DNA of 5,463 nucleotides from Actinomycetota bacterium. GTDB lineage: Bacteria > Actinomycetota > Actinomycetes > Nanopelagicales > Nanopelagicaceae. This document shows, piece after piece, positions 5,314-5,463 of this stretch. The first letter of the stretch is position 1. Each line of letters begins with the position of its first letter. The position numbers and the translations under genes were made by a program. The notes under the pieces were generated by a model. It was not told where the DNA came from, searched no databases, and saw nothing but the letters and a program-made list of their open reading frames with translations. The stretch spans positions 1-5,463 of the forward strand of contig WLGP01000071.1 in the NCBI GenBank assembly GCA_009703165.1, in the 5' to 3' direction.

Positions 5314-5346
5314 AAGATAGCCCCGCACAATGTGCGGGGCTATCTT
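5314..5346. terminator. Bidirectional transcription terminator hairpin
   Basis: AAGATAGCCCCGCAC (5314-5328) pairs perfectly with GTGCGGGGCTATCTT (5332-5346) across a 3-base AAT loop, giving a 15-bp GC-centred stem. It lies between convergent genes, 36 bases after the peptidase stop and 19 bases beyond the cold-shock gene stop. On the minus strand the stem is followed by a pyrimidine-rich run (CTTTCTACTTCTT), a better terminator tail than the plus-strand GTAAAG. It probably serves mainly the cold-shock gene and also stops blh-peptidase transcripts. Confidence 0.88.
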
Positions 5347-5365
5347 GTAAAGCTAGCGGTTGCTA

Positions 5366-5463
5366 TTAGTTAGCGTTCACTGCATCGGCCTGAGGACCCT
5401 TTGGACCCTGTACGACCTCGAATGAAACTGACTGACCCTCTTCAAGGCTCTTGTAACCGTTTC
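5366..5463 (-). CDS. Cold-shock protein (CspA family), C-terminal 32 codons
   Basis: Only the end of the gene is in the window; the start lies beyond the right edge. The frame reads [19 protein letters not shown] followed by [12 protein letters not shown] and TAA at 5368-5366. The pattern G-x-K-S-L-x-E-G-Q-x-V-x-F-E-V, then GPKGPQA near the C-terminus, is the end of the CspA cold-shock fold, a small single-stranded nucleic-acid-binding beta-barrel that acts as an RNA chaperone. The usual length is about 65-70 residues, so roughly half is present. The RNP motifs that would confirm it are outside. It converges on the peptidase gene across the hairpin at 5314-5346. Actinobacteria usually have several csp paralogues, so I give no numbered symbol. 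Confidence 0.93.
   Translation of the reverse strand, partial: NGYKSLEEGQSVSFEVVQGPKGPQADAVNAN

Overview
The window looks like a piece of a compact, mid-GC actinobacterial chromosome. The best guess is a freshwater, rhodopsin-bearing lineage such as the acI/Nanopelagicales group. This is inference from four things: a split lycopene cyclase (separate CrtYc and CrtYd proteins, an actinobacterial arrangement), a Brp/Blh retinal-forming oxygenase, very short intergenic gaps with a likely leaderless gene, and a secreted protein ending in a Lys-rich two-Cys tail that I recall from such genomes. I had no database access to confirm the lineage.

Layout. From 1 to 3693 everything reads on the minus strand. 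In transcription order this is crtYc (3693-3334) overlapping crtYd (3337-3017) by 4 bases; a 586-residue secreted protein of unknown function (2907-1147); a CAU-anticodon tRNA (1091-1018); a secreted histidine phosphatase (980-390, start moved downstream to a GTG with a good Shine-Dalgarno site); and the first 120 codons of an unrecognised protein running off the left edge (361-1). From 3732 the plus strand takes over with blh (3732-4679), then, 4 bases later, a secreted M23-type peptidoglycan peptidase (4684-5277). A perfect 15-bp hairpin (5314-5346) separates this from a convergent cold-shock protein gene whose last 32 codons are visible (5463-5366). No stretch over 300 bases lacks a gene, and I see no mobile element, CRISPR array or origin.

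How the genes work together. crtYc, crtYd and blh carry out the last two steps of retinal synthesis: lycopene is cyclised to beta-carotene, which is cleaved to retinal, the chromophore for a rhodopsin. No rhodopsin gene is in the window. The two arms are divergent, with only 38 bases between start codons, so their promoters must overlap each other or the coding ends. The remaining genes are envelope or housekeeping functions.

The least explained object is the 586-residue secreted protein. It has three cysteine pairs with identical spacing (C-x7-C) and a terminal two-Cys, Lys-rich tail behind a Pro/Val/Lys linker.
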